From: Pedobacter westerhofensis
GTDB lineage: Bacteria > Bacteroidota > Bacteroidia > Sphingobacteriales > Sphingobacteriaceae
Direction of reading: 5' to 3'
Length of the DNA stretch: 64,000 nt
Assembly (NCBI RefSeq): GCF_900182595.1
Contig: NZ_FXTN01000006.1
Location: forward strand, 248,001-312,000
Shown here piece after piece: positions 28,290 to 37,462 of this stretch. Position numbers and translations under genes: made by a program. Below the pieces are notes generated by a model. The model was not told the DNA's origin and did no database searches. It was given only the letters and a program-made list of their open reading frames with translations. The first letter of the stretch is position 1. Each line of letters starts with the position of its first letter.

Positions 28290-29000
28290 CTAATAATTTG
28301 ATATCGTAATATGGTCTTTTTGGAATGCTTTTTCCAATCTGCGTGCTGCTCTTCTTTTGAGCAGGCTCACTGTCATCTTCACATCTTTCAGCGGGCGGTC
28401 GTTGGTGTCTACGGGCATCAGGGCAATGGTGTCCACCAGCTCAATGCCTTTGACCACCTCACCATATACGGTATATTTCCTGTCCAGGTGAGGGCTTCCG
28501 CCCTGTTTTTTGTAGATGTCACGCTGCCATTGCAGAAGTTTAAAATGAAGGCGTTTGGTTTCTACGCTGTCCAGCTGTGCATCATTAAAAGTCTTGCCCT
28601 GAACAATATAAAACTGGCAGCCGCTGGAAGCCTTTTCGGGATTATCGTCTCTTGCTGCGGCAAGCACGCCTTTTTTATGGAACAGGCTGTCACGGAATTC
28701 TGCCGGTATGGTATATCCAACGTCTCCATTTCCCAGCTCTTTACCCGCAGCGGCATTTTTGGAGTCGGGGTCGCCGCCCTGGATCATAAAGCGTTTGATC
28801 ACCCTGTGGAATAAACTGCCATTATAAAAATCCTTTTTTACGAGTTTAATAAAGTTATCCCGGTGCAGGGGAGTACTGTTGTACAACAGGATGATACATT
28901 CGCCCTGATCGGTTTTGATTTTAACGTACTGATGTTTTGGCCTGGCTGCAAAAACAGTACAGCAGCATATAGCCAGCAGAAAGGTTAAAATTTTGCGCAT
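28290..29000 (-). CDS. Secreted cyclophilin-type peptidyl-prolyl cis-trans isomerase
   Basis: The 236-residue protein has a signal peptide (~1-19, ending VFAA) and a cyclophilin domain with YNGSLFHRVIKRFMIQGGD, the proline-isomerase signature with its catalytic Arg, and SGCQFYIVQGKT. A ~25-residue insertion lies between the last two conserved blocks, and the C-terminus is basic (LLKRRAARRLEKAF). It probably folds periplasmic proteins. Confidence 0.92.
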   Translation of the reverse strand: MRKILTFLLAICCCTVFAARPKHQYVKIKTDQGECIILLYNSTPLHRDNFIKLVKKDFYNGSLFHRVIKRFMIQGGDPDSKNAAAGKELGNGDVGYTIPAEFRDSLFHKKGVLAAARDDNPEKASSGCQFYIVQGKTFNDAQLDSVETKRLHFKLLQWQRDIYKKQGGSPHLDRKYTVYGEVVKGIELVDTIALMPVDTNDRPLKDVKMTVSLLKRRAARRLEKAFQKDHITISNY

Positions 29001-29089
29001 AGTTGCTATTTGTCGCTAAGTTAAGAGAGAATTTTGCTTTTCTAAAATATGAAGACATGTACCTTCACATTTAATTTCAACGAATCAAA

Positions 29090-29121
29090 TTGTTATTCTC
29101 AATAATTTATTGTTAATTTTG
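29090..29121 (+). promoter_or_regulatory. Promoter of the HYC_CC_PP / HMA gene set
   Basis: TTG (29090-29092), a 21-bp spacer and TAATTTTG (29114-29121) match the Bacteroidota pattern and lie 56 bp before the first gene of the trio at 29178. Confidence 0.6.
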
Positions 29122-29177
29122 CTGGTAATGCCGGTAGATAAAAGACAGGCAGTATAGCTAAAAAGCTAAATATCCGG

Positions 29178-29576
29178 ATGAAATTAAGACAAAAAATAGC
29201 CCTTGGATTGTGCGCCTTTTACCTGATCAGTGTAATTGGGGTAGCCTTGAGCCTGCATTTTTGCGGAGATAATTTATCCTCAGTTCATTTTATGGAGACA
29301 GCCAAATGCAAAGGCTGTATGGCTGCTGAAAAAAAGGCAGCTGCCGGTAAATGCTGTAAAAATACTGCTGTTGATGCAAAAATTAAAGACAGTCATCAGT
29401 CCGGATCCGCGATCAGCCTTCCAAAAAACTTTAGCATCCAGCTGTTTTTTTTCCCTCTCGTATGGGAAGCTATAGAAAATGTTCTGCCAAAATTATTCAG
29501 CAGTATAGAAAATAAGGCGCCGCCCTTTTCTGCGCGTTTTTCCCTCTATGCGTATCACTGCGTTTTCAGAAATTAG
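29178..29576 (+). CDS. Small HYC_CC_PP-type membrane/secreted protein
   Basis: This 132-residue protein has an N-terminal hydrophobic segment (8-27) and Cys/His patterns LHFCG (26-30), CKGC (44-47) and CC (59-60), with a PP pair near 112. This pattern is what the Bacteroidota HYC_CC_PP family is named for. Its function is not established. The Cys/His content and the neighbouring HMA-domain gene suggest metal (copper-like) handling, which is inference. Confidence 0.65.
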   Translation: MKLRQKIALGLCAFYLISVIGVALSLHFCGDNLSSVHFMETAKCKGCMAAEKKAAAGKCCKNTAVDAKIKDSHQSGSAISLPKNFSIQLFFFPLVWEAIENVLPKLFSSIENKAPPFSARFSLYAYHCVFRN

Positions 29577-29655
29577 ACCAGGAATGAATTGAGAATTTCT
29601 GCAGGAATATCCTGTGGAATGAATTTACTGAGTTCAAATTTTTAGAAAACATACG

Positions 29656-30192
29656 ATGAAAACTTTCAAATATTTAATGCTGTTAGCGGGATTATTGACC
29701 AGCGGACAGATTTTTGCCCAAAAAATTTCAAAAGCAGAATTACAGGTAAACGGCTTAACCTGTTCCATGTGCTCAAAAGCAACAGAAACTTCTTTAAAAA
29801 GCCTCGGTTTTATTGAAACTATCAGGCCCGACCTGGAAAAAAATATTTTTGTGCTCACTTTTAAAAAAGACCAGCAGGTAAATCTCGATCAGATCAGGGA
29901 TAAAGTTCAGGATGCTGGTTTTTCCATTGGACAGCTGTCTGCAACAATCAATTTCAATCAGACCTTCATCGACAGCTCTGGTTTGGCGCAAACAGGCAAT
30001 ACTGTTTTCAGGTTTACCAATGCCAAAAGCAAAACGCTCGACGGGCCAGTGGCCGCAAAGGTGCTTGACAAGGATTTTATCAGTTCTCCGGCCTTCAAAA
30101 AAAATGTGGCCCAGTTAAAGCTGGATTCCTATCAGAGTGGCCGTGGTACGGTAAAGGGCAGAGAAACGCGTATTGTTCACCTGAGTATCTAA
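29656..30192 (+). CDS. Periplasmic heavy-metal-associated (HMA) domain protein
   Basis: The 178-residue protein has a signal peptide (1-22) and an HMA ferredoxin-like domain at ~24-90 with the metal-binding CxxC (LTCSMC, Cys36 and Cys39). The second half (~95-178) has no recognised domain. HMA domains bind Cu(I) or similar soft metals and pass them to partners. It sits between the Cys-rich small protein and a possible outer-membrane protein, 10 bp upstream of the latter. Confidence 0.8.
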   Translation: MKTFKYLMLLAGLLTSGQIFAQKISKAELQVNGLTCSMCSKATETSLKSLGFIETIRPDLEKNIFVLTFKKDQQVNLDQIRDKVQDAGFSIGQLSATINFNQTFIDSSGLAQTGNTVFRFTNAKSKTLDGPVAAKVLDKDFISSPAFKKNVAQLKLDSYQSGRGTVKGRETRIVHLSI

Positions 30193-30201
30193 AGACGGGA
30201 A

Positions 30202-31014
30202 ATGAGATACTTGATTTCAGCTGTACTCACAGTACTGCTTGGCATTGCCATGCCTGGATATGCGCAGGAACTTTATGTTTTCACGGAGCCGGCAAGTAAT
30301 ATGCCGGCGAAATCCCTGGGCCTAAGGCTAACCAACGAAGGGATTTTCCGTGGCGGAAAAATGAACAGGACTATTCCGGAAATCATGCTCAGCTTTAATA
30401 AAAACCTGATGGTGCATGGCCAGGCTTTCCTGTCTGATATGGATGGAAATTACAGGCTTGAGGGCGGCAGTATATATGCGAAGTACCGGTTTTTATCCCT
30501 GGACGAGTCCCAGAGGCATTTCCGAGCGGGCGCTTATGGCAAACTGAGTACCAGTAAACGCCCCCTTTATACAGAAGATATTAATCTGGAAGGGGATAAC
30601 AGTGGCGCACAGGGCGGGATCGTGGTTACGCAGCTGCTGCATAAACTAGCCCTGTCTGCTAACTTAAGTTATATGAAGGCTTTTGTAAAAGACAGCCGCC
30701 GTGTTGCGGGAATGCCCCAGCCGGATGAGCTGATCAGTTACAGCCTGTCCTCCGGATATCTTGTGCTGCCTGTCCATTATAAAAATTACAATCAACCTAA
30801 TTTTAATGTCTATTTTGAAGTACTGGGCAAAACAAACCCTGCAAACGGAAATTCGTATCTGGATTTCGCTCCTGCAGTTCAGATCATCCTAAACAGCAGG
30901 ACCAGGTTTGACCTGGGTTACAGGTTTCAGGCCGCAGGCGGTATATACGGCAGGTTCAATAAAAACATGTACCTGGTACGTGCAGAGTTTAATTTTTTCA
31001 ATGCCCTGAAATAG
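30202..31014 (+). CDS. Probable outer-membrane beta-barrel protein, unknown function
   Basis: This 270-residue protein has a cleavable signal peptide (~1-20, ending GYAQ) and alternating amphipathic strands such as SLGLRLTNEGIF, GGSIYAKYRFLS, FNVYFEVLGKT and TRFDLGYRFQA, ending in the aromatic-terminated strand LVRAEFNFF. This is typical of a small outer-membrane barrel. It is probably co-transcribed with the HMA gene and may act with it in metal handling. Confidence 0.65.
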   Translation: MRYLISAVLTVLLGIAMPGYAQELYVFTEPASNMPAKSLGLRLTNEGIFRGGKMNRTIPEIMLSFNKNLMVHGQAFLSDMDGNYRLEGGSIYAKYRFLSLDESQRHFRAGAYGKLSTSKRPLYTEDINLEGDNSGAQGGIVVTQLLHKLALSANLSYMKAFVKDSRRVAGMPQPDELISYSLSSGYLVLPVHYKNYNQPNFNVYFEVLGKTNPANGNSYLDFAPAVQIILNSRTRFDLGYRFQAAGGIYGRFNKNMYLVRAEFNFFNALK

Positions 31015-31039
31015 GCTGTTTCTTATCATACATCAAATG

Positions 31040-31066
31040 TTGCCGCGATAATTTCTTTTATTTTTG
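31040..31066 (+). promoter_or_regulatory. Candidate promoter of the DOPA-dioxygenase-like gene
   Basis: TTG (31040-31042), a 16-bp spacer and TATTTTTG (31059-31066) fit the -33/-7 pattern loosely, with the start codon at 31103. Confidence 0.4.
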
Positions 31067-31102
31067 CATGCAGCCTTTTGATTAAAATGGCTGCATATAA
31101 AT

Positions 31103-31930
31103 ATGGCAAACCTCTCGCAACTCAGAAATTTAACGGATAATCTTCCCATCGGTGATGAACTAATGCCGGTGTTGTTTATAGGGCACGGATCTCCGATGAA
31201 CGGTATTGAAGATAACGAATTTAGCAGCAAGTGGGCGGATATAGGCCGTACGATGCCGGTTCCCAAAGCAGTACTGGTAGTTTCTGCGCATTGGTTTACC
31301 AGAGGAACTGCTGTGACGGCGATGAATTTCCCAAAGACCATCCATGATTTTGGGGGCTTCCCCCAGGCATTGTTTGATGCGGAATATCCTGCTCCGGGCA
31401 GTCCGGAACTCGCGCGCGAACTGTCAGGTCTCGTTACCAGCACCACTGTAGAACTGGATCACGACTGGGGGCTTGACCACGGGGCATGGACGGTTCTGGC
31501 ACATATGTTTCCTGAGGCTAACATCCCGGTGTTGCAGCTGAGCATGGATTATACAAAAGATCCCAAAGCACATTACGAACTGGCCAGGGAACTTTATCAG
31601 CTGAGGCGCAAGGGAGTGCTGATCATGGGTAGCGGAAATATGGTGCACAACCTGAGAATGCTGAGCTGGGAAATGATGAACGGCGGCGGTTACGACTGGG
31701 CGATGGAGATCAATGATCAGTTTAAGAACCTGATCATGAACAGGAATCACAGGCCTCTGATGGATTACAAAAGGTTGGGCAGTGCCGCTATGTTGGCTAT
31801 ACCCACACCAGAGCATTATTTGCCCTTGCTTTACACACTGGGTTTACAAAATGATATGGACGAGGTTAGCCTGTTTAATGACAAGGCGGTTGGAGGGTCA
31901 TTAACGATGACATCAGTCAGGATAGGATAA
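31103..31930 (+). CDS. ygiD: 4,5-DOPA dioxygenase-like extradiol ring-cleavage enzyme (YgiD family)
   Basis: The 275-residue protein belongs to the LigB-type extradiol dioxygenases. GHGSPMN (His28) and SAHWFTRG (His63) supply metal ligands, and LDHDWGLDHGAWTVL and MGSGNMVHNLR contain further conserved His residues. It resembles the YgiD/DODA branch that opens the ring of catechols such as L-DOPA in vitro. The natural substrate is unknown. Monocistronic, with a shared terminator with ppc. Confidence 0.88.
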   Translation: MANLSQLRNLTDNLPIGDELMPVLFIGHGSPMNGIEDNEFSSKWADIGRTMPVPKAVLVVSAHWFTRGTAVTAMNFPKTIHDFGGFPQALFDAEYPAPGSPELARELSGLVTSTTVELDHDWGLDHGAWTVLAHMFPEANIPVLQLSMDYTKDPKAHYELARELYQLRRKGVLIMGSGNMVHNLRMLSWEMMNGGGYDWAMEINDQFKNLIMNRNHRPLMDYKRLGSAAMLAIPTPEHYLPLLYTLGLQNDMDEVSLFNDKAVGGSLTMTSVRIG

Positions 31931-31941
31931 AGATCATATAA

Positions 31942-31976
31942 AACAAGAAAGGCGCATGCAGGGCGCCTTTCTTGTT
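31942..31976. terminator. Bidirectional terminator between ygiD-like gene and ppc
   Basis: A perfect 14-bp stem (31942-31955 with 31963-31976, arm AACAAGAAAGGCGC) lies between two converging genes, 12 bp and 15 bp from their stop codons. Confidence 0.8.
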
Positions 31977-31990
31977 CAAACTATTTCTGT

Positions 31991-34576
31991 TTACGCAGAA
32001 TTCCTGCCTGCGTTGACAATTCCGTACACTGTACGGATCGCCAGTTTCTGGTAAGATTGTACTTCTTCCTCATTCAGTTCTTCCTGGAGTTTTTCCAGGG
32101 CAAAATGCTGGATCAGCACCAGTGGAAGAATGATCTTCTCGCGCACGGCAACGGATCTTTTTTCTACCGGATAGTTTTCCATTAAGGTTTCATGACCGGC
32201 AAGTTTCAGCAGCATCTCTTTTGAACGTTCATATTCGCTGTTCAGCATTTTCCAGAAATCACCGTATTCAGGATCATTGGCAAAATGTGCGGTAATGGAG
32301 AAATCAGCCTTGCTCATGGACATCATACAATTGTCGATGATCGTTTTGAAGTAGCCTGATTCCTGGTACGTTTGACGGATATTTTCCCAGTTTCCTGCTT
32401 CTTCCTGATTTTTCAGTGCGGTACCGATACCGTAAAATCCCGGGATATTCTGTTTCAGCTGTCCCCATGAGGTTACAAAGCTGATCGCGCGGAGGTCTTC
32501 CAGGCGCAGTTTTTCTCCTGAACTTCTTTTTACAGGCCTGCTGCTGATCGTGATCTTTGATAACAGGCTGAGCGGCGAGTAACGTTCCAGGTAACCCATA
32601 AAAAGCGGGTGCTCTCTCAGGTTCACAAATGATTCAAAGCTGTCCTTCGACATCACATTAAGGATATCCTTGTGCAGCGGGTCCAGCAGCACATTGTGTT
32701 TTTCCTTCATTCCAGCAGATATACCGGCATTGATCAGCTGGCTGATGTTGAACCCCGCGCTGTCGATAGATCCGTACTGAGAGCTGATTGTTTGGCCCTG
32801 TATCGTTAACTGGATATTCTTGTTGGCAATCTCCTTGCCCATGGAAGCATAGAACAAATGTGTTTTTCCACCGCCTCTTGAAGGAGGGCCACCGCGGCCG
32901 TCAAAGAATGCCAGCCGGATATTGTGTTTTTCTGAGATTGCAGTCAGTGCTACCTTGGCATTGAAAATAGACCAGTTTGCTGTCAGGTAACCTCCGTCTT
33001 TGGTACTGTCTGAATAACCAAGCATGATATCCTGTCTGTTGCCCCTGCTTTCCAGGTGTTTTCTGTAGAATGGATGTGAATACAGAAGATCCATAATATC
33101 TGCAGCAACCTGCAGATCGCCCACAGTTTCAAAAAGAGGGACAAAATCGACCGTCAGCTGATCTTCTTCCCAGCCATTCCAAAGGAACAGTTCAATCAGC
33201 TGTAAAATATCGGAAGCCTGCTGGCAGTTACTGATAATGTAGCGGTGACAGGCCAGTTCGCCATTGCTTTGCTGGATCTGTTTGATCTCTGCGATAGTTT
33301 GCAGGGTATCCTGGATCAGCGCACTGGCTTCGCCGGTATAATTTACTTTGGCACTTTTGAAAGAAAGCTGCTCTATTTTTTCAGTCTCTGACAGATCATC
33401 ATAGTTTTCAGGGAAAAGGGAGATGATCGGCTTGCTCTGACGGCAGTAGGCGTGTACATCACGCAGCACCCTGCTGTCCTGACGGATATCAAGCGATGCG
33501 AAGTGGCTGCCGAATAACTCTACCTTGCGCAAAAGATCATCCACAAGATCAGCAAAGAGGCCGTCATGGGATTCGATCAGGGTAGATTTGATCAGGTTAA
33601 GGTTATCAGTCAGGAAATCAGAAATATTTTCAGGAACAATGTTGGTATCAAAAGCATTTTTATACAGCGTATCCTGCACTTTGTAGATCACTTCTTCCAC
33701 ACCTCTGAAGGTAATCCTGCGTTTCAGTTTCCTGAAATCCCTGTAATAGCAGCGGAAGAGGATCTGGCGCAGCATTTTGGAAACCTGCATGGTATCTTCT
33801 GCATGCACATTAGGATTCCCGTCCCTGTCGCCGCCCGGCCAGAAGCCCAGCTCAATCGCCTTTTTGGTAGGAATGTTGTATTCTTCAAGGCTGCTGTCTA
33901 TTTCAGATTGGATATTGGCCGCAGCAAAGTAAAACACATTTTCCAGGTACCATGAAAGGCTAAGGGCCTCATCCACTGGTGTAGGGGAGGTTTTATTGAA
34001 AAACGGCGTTTTTCCAAGTTGTTGCAGGAGCTGGTTGATGCTCACAATGTCGTTAATCTTGATGGCCGCAGTAAGGTCAGTAATAATGGAAAGGACGCTT
34101 CCCGGATAAAACTGAGTTGGGTGTGCGGTAAGCACAAGGCGCAGGGAAAGATCGTCGATCAGCTGAGCTGTTTTCTGGTATACATCTTCACTGGATTCGC
34201 TCTTTTTTAACATCGAGCGTAGTGAGCTCTGGCCTTCGGCAGTATTTAATTTTGTGAAAGAAGCATCTTCCACGGCGTCAAATAACACCACCTGGCGCTC
34301 AATATACTGAATGAACCTGAACAATAAGTCTATTATATCTTTGGCATTTGCCGCCTGTGTATATTTTTCAAAAAAGACATTAATGATTTCAGCAGGCGTC
34401 TTCTGATTCTTCACTCCGTCTTCGCAATATTTAATAAAAAGAGGCAGGAGCGTACCTGTATCCTTGATTTTATAAAATGGGAGGGTTAGGAACAGGCTAT
34501 TGTACAGTTCAAATCTGGAGACAACTTCGTTGTTGAATATGGATTCTCTCTGGCCTGTAAATCTTGGTTTCTGCAT
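31991..34576 (-). CDS. ppc: Phosphoenolpyruvate carboxylase
   Basis: This 861-residue enzyme carboxylates PEP to oxaloacetate. Active-site motifs seen are VLTAHPTQF (catalytic His), GFWPGGDRDGNPNV, YSDSTKDGGY and FFDGRGGPPSRGGG (the flexible loop). The loop starts FFDGRGG rather than the usual FHGRGG. The C-terminus INAGRNSA differs slightly from the usual allosteric aspartate-site ending NTG. Monocistronic. Confidence 0.95.
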   Translation of the reverse strand: MQKPRFTGQRESIFNNEVVSRFELYNSLFLTLPFYKIKDTGTLLPLFIKYCEDGVKNQKTPAEIINVFFEKYTQAANAKDIIDLLFRFIQYIERQVVLFDAVEDASFTKLNTAEGQSSLRSMLKKSESSEDVYQKTAQLIDDLSLRLVLTAHPTQFYPGSVLSIITDLTAAIKINDIVSINQLLQQLGKTPFFNKTSPTPVDEALSLSWYLENVFYFAAANIQSEIDSSLEEYNIPTKKAIELGFWPGGDRDGNPNVHAEDTMQVSKMLRQILFRCYYRDFRKLKRRITFRGVEEVIYKVQDTLYKNAFDTNIVPENISDFLTDNLNLIKSTLIESHDGLFADLVDDLLRKVELFGSHFASLDIRQDSRVLRDVHAYCRQSKPIISLFPENYDDLSETEKIEQLSFKSAKVNYTGEASALIQDTLQTIAEIKQIQQSNGELACHRYIISNCQQASDILQLIELFLWNGWEEDQLTVDFVPLFETVGDLQVAADIMDLLYSHPFYRKHLESRGNRQDIMLGYSDSTKDGGYLTANWSIFNAKVALTAISEKHNIRLAFFDGRGGPPSRGGGKTHLFYASMGKEIANKNIQLTIQGQTISSQYGSIDSAGFNISQLINAGISAGMKEKHNVLLDPLHKDILNVMSKDSFESFVNLREHPLFMGYLERYSPLSLLSKITISSRPVKRSSGEKLRLEDLRAISFVTSWGQLKQNIPGFYGIGTALKNQEEAGNWENIRQTYQESGYFKTIIDNCMMSMSKADFSITAHFANDPEYGDFWKMLNSEYERSKEMLLKLAGHETLMENYPVEKRSVAVREKIILPLVLIQHFALEKLQEELNEEEVQSYQKLAIRTVYGIVNAGRNSA

Positions 34577-34770
34577 GATTACTAAGGGTAAATTTTTACG
34601 CGCTGAAGCTAAGAAAAATGACTGTAAGATCTATAGAATAATGTTAATAAATTTATTTTGGTTTGCTGACAAATAAACTATAAATTGCTTTCAGAAAGGT
34701 TTTTCAAACATTTAAAAGTATAATCAAGTTGTTGTGTAGCAACAATCGCAGTAAATCGTGATTTTTTTGG

Positions 34771-34806
34771 AAAAAAAATGGCTGTCTCAAAAGGACAGCC
34801 ATTTTT
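34771..34806 (-). terminator. Terminator of the efflux operon
   Basis: A 13-bp stem (34774-34786 with 34794-34806, core TGGCTGTC / GACAGCCA) has a 7-nt loop. On the minus strand it ends in a U-run (A-run at 34771-34778). It lies 20 bp after the MFS gene stop. Confidence 0.9.
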
Positions 34807-34825
34807 CATATCATACTATTTTTGT

Positions 34826-36373
34826 TTAGTGCACATCTGCCGGAATCTCCACGTTCTTTTTAAATTTCTGCAGATAAAGCAGCGGAATAGAACAAAGCAT
34901 CACCATTCCTGCTACCCAGTAGGCATCGCTATAGGTTAACAGCAAACTTTGCTTGATCAGATTACCTTCCATTGCCTGGGTGGCCATATGCCTGGCGTCA
35001 GACATAGAGAAGCCCTTGCTCATAAAATTACCGATGAAGGCATTGAAACGCGTGATAAAGATCGGGTTTCCTTCATTCAGATTTGTGAGCAGGTTGCTTC
35101 TGTGGAAGCCCTGACGGGTATGGATCAGCGTTGTTAAGGCAGCAATCCCAAAAGATCCGCCCAATTGCCTCATCATGTTATTTAATCCTGAGCCCTGGCC
35201 AATCTCTGCACCCTTCAGGTCCTGGATCGCAAGTGTAGTCAGCGGTACGAATAACAATGCCATACCAACGCCCCTGATCACCAGCGGCAGGAAGAAATCA
35301 TTTGTACCCGAAGCCAGCGTCGATTTGCTTAACATATTACAGAAAACAAAGAAGAGGAACATCCCTATCGTAGCCATAAACTGCGCCGGAATCCCTTTTT
35401 TAAGGAACATCCCTATAAAAGGCATCATCATGATGGTACAAAGACCACCCGGGAACAACAACTCTCCCGTTTGTAATGCAGAGAAGCCCAGCAAATTCTG
35501 ACAGAATACGGGGAATACGAATACTGATCCGTATAATCCGAAACCCAGGATAAAGGACGTAACCATCCCCACCGAAAAGCTCCGGTGGCGCATGATCTTA
35601 AAGTTCACAATAGGGTGGTCGGTACTCATTTCCCTCCAGATAAACAATAACAGGCCTAAGACCGAAGCAACAGCCAGTACCGTGATATATGGTGTGGCGA
35701 ACCAATCTTCCGTTTCACCTTTTTCAAGTACCGTTTGTAAACTTCCTACGGCTACTGCCAGCAGTCCGATGCCCCACCAGTCTACCGGTTGTCCCTGTCC
35801 CGTCTTGGGCGTCGTTCGTATATAGGTGTAGGTACAGTATGCGGCGAGAATCCCAACGGGAATATTTACATAGAAGATCCATGGCCAGCTGCTGATGTCA
35901 ATGATATATCCACCGATCGTTGGCCCTACGGTAGGCCCAACAACAGCACCTAATCCAAATAAAGCTGTTGCAATACCCACATCTTCCCGCGGCCAGGTCT
36001 CCAAAAGAATAGCCTGTGCGGTAGAAATCAGCCCGCCTCCGGCAATACCCTGAAGGATACGGAATGCAATCAGTTCTTCCAGTGAAGTAGCGTTGCCGCA
36101 AAGGAAAGAGGCGATTGTAAAAACAATGATGGAGGTAAGGAAATAGTTCTTTCGTCCGAACCGGCTCCCCAGCCAGCCCGACATGGGCAGGACTATTACG
36201 TTTGCAACTGCGTACCCGGTAGAAATCCAGGCGATATCCTCTAAGGTTGCACCCAGGTTTCCCTGAATTTGTGGTAATGCCACGTTTACGATAGTTGTAT
36301 CAATCAGCTCCAGTAAAGAGGCTGTGATCACCGTAAACGTGATTATCCATTTTGTAAAACCCTGTTCGGCCAT
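34826..36373 (-). CDS. DHA2-family (EmrB-type) MFS drug exporter
   Basis: The 515-residue protein is predicted to have 14 membrane segments. DHA2 hallmarks are LDTTIVNVALP-like LIDTTIVNVALPQI at the N-terminus and GWLGSRFGRKNYF in loop 2-3, and motif C-like GPTVGPTIGG is present. It works with the HlyD adaptor and TolC channel encoded just upstream to export toxic compounds across both membranes. It starts 5 bp after the adaptor stop. Substrate unknown. Confidence 0.93.
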   Translation of the reverse strand: MAEQGFTKWIITFTVITASLLELIDTTIVNVALPQIQGNLGATLEDIAWISTGYAVANVIVLPMSGWLGSRFGRKNYFLTSIIVFTIASFLCGNATSLEELIAFRILQGIAGGGLISTAQAILLETWPREDVGIATALFGLGAVVGPTVGPTIGGYIIDISSWPWIFYVNIPVGILAAYCTYTYIRTTPKTGQGQPVDWWGIGLLAVAVGSLQTVLEKGETEDWFATPYITVLAVASVLGLLLFIWREMSTDHPIVNFKIMRHRSFSVGMVTSFILGFGLYGSVFVFPVFCQNLLGFSALQTGELLFPGGLCTIMMMPFIGMFLKKGIPAQFMATIGMFLFFVFCNMLSKSTLASGTNDFFLPLVIRGVGMALLFVPLTTLAIQDLKGAEIGQGSGLNNMMRQLGGSFGIAALTTLIHTRQGFHRSNLLTNLNEGNPIFITRFNAFIGNFMSKGFSMSDARHMATQAMEGNLIKQSLLLTYSDAYWVAGMVMLCSIPLLYLQKFKKNVEIPADVH

Positions 36374-36378
36374 TTTAT

Positions 36379-37443
36379 TTAGTCTTTTGTTGATACAGAA
36401 ACGTTCACGCTCATGCCCGGACGTAATTTACTCAGTATATCTTTGTTCGCTTTAATCTTGATTTTTACCGGAACACGCTGAACAACTTTTACAAAGTTAC
36501 CCGTTGCGTTGTCCGGAGGCAGTAATGAGCCTTTGGCACCTGTTACAGGAGAAAAGTTATATACTTCACCGGCAATGTGCTGATCAGGATAAGCATCTAC
36601 AACGATATCCACTTTTAAACCAGAATGAATTTCTTCAAGCTGGGTTTCTTTAAAGTTCGCGGTTACATATAAACTGTTATCATTTACAATAGAGAACAGC
36701 GACTGGCCAGCCTGGATCAATTGTCCTTTCTGGATGCTTTTCTTACCTACGATACCTGTAGCCGGAGAAGTGATATTGGTGTATGACAATTGCAGTTTGG
36801 CAAAATCTACTTCCGACTGGCGTTCAGAAACACTGTTGCTGCTTACTGCAAGCTGTGATTTGGTAGTACCTACCTGCTTGATCGCAGCGGTATACTGATC
36901 TTTGGCCGCATCATATGTAGCCTGTGCAACATCTCTGGTTGCTTTGGCTTGGTCAAACTGCTGTTGTGTGATTGAACCGTCTTTGATCAGGTTGGCATAG
37001 CGGTCAAAATCTTTCTGTGCCTGCCATAATTTTACCTTAGCAGATTCAATGTTTGATTTTGCTGTGCTTGTGTTTGCAGAGATGGCGATGATCTGGGATT
37101 GTGAAACCCCAACACCTGCATTTGCACCTTTTTGGGTAGCCATTGCCTGTTCCAGTTTCACTTTGTAATCGCGGTCATCAAGCGTCAGCAGCGTATCGCC
37201 TTCCTTTACTGCTGTGTTTTCTTCAAACTTGATCTCTTTAACATACCCTCCTACACGGGCAACTACAGTGCTGATATCGCCGTCGATCTGCGCATCATCT
37301 GTATCAACGTGTTTACTAAAGTACAAATATTCTTTTATGCCGAATATGGCACCTATAAGGATTAGTACAGCTAATATTATAGGGACAATTTTACTTTTCT
37401 TCTGAGGTTCGATTGTCGTTTCTGTTGTTGATTCTGTTGTCAT
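36379..37443 (-). CDS. HlyD/EmrA-type membrane-fusion protein
   Basis: The 354-residue protein has one N-terminal membrane segment (~19-38), then the beta-barrel/lipoyl halves (VDTDDAQIDGDISTVVARVGG and NITSPATGIVGKKSIQKGQ) around an alpha-helical hairpin (~95-215). It is the periplasmic adaptor of the tripartite pump, between the TolC gene (19 bp upstream) and the exporter gene. Confidence 0.93.
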   Translation of the reverse strand: MTTESTTETTIEPQKKSKIVPIILAVLILIGAIFGIKEYLYFSKHVDTDDAQIDGDISTVVARVGGYVKEIKFEENTAVKEGDTLLTLDDRDYKVKLEQAMATQKGANAGVGVSQSQIIAISANTSTAKSNIESAKVKLWQAQKDFDRYANLIKDGSITQQQFDQAKATRDVAQATYDAAKDQYTAAIKQVGTTKSQLAVSSNSVSERQSEVDFAKLQLSYTNITSPATGIVGKKSIQKGQLIQAGQSLFSIVNDNSLYVTANFKETQLEEIHSGLKVDIVVDAYPDQHIAGEVYNFSPVTGAKGSLLPPDNATGNFVKVVQRVPVKIKIKANKDILSKLRPGMSVNVSVSTKD

Positions 37444-37462
37444 TACTAGCGTGGATTTGATG

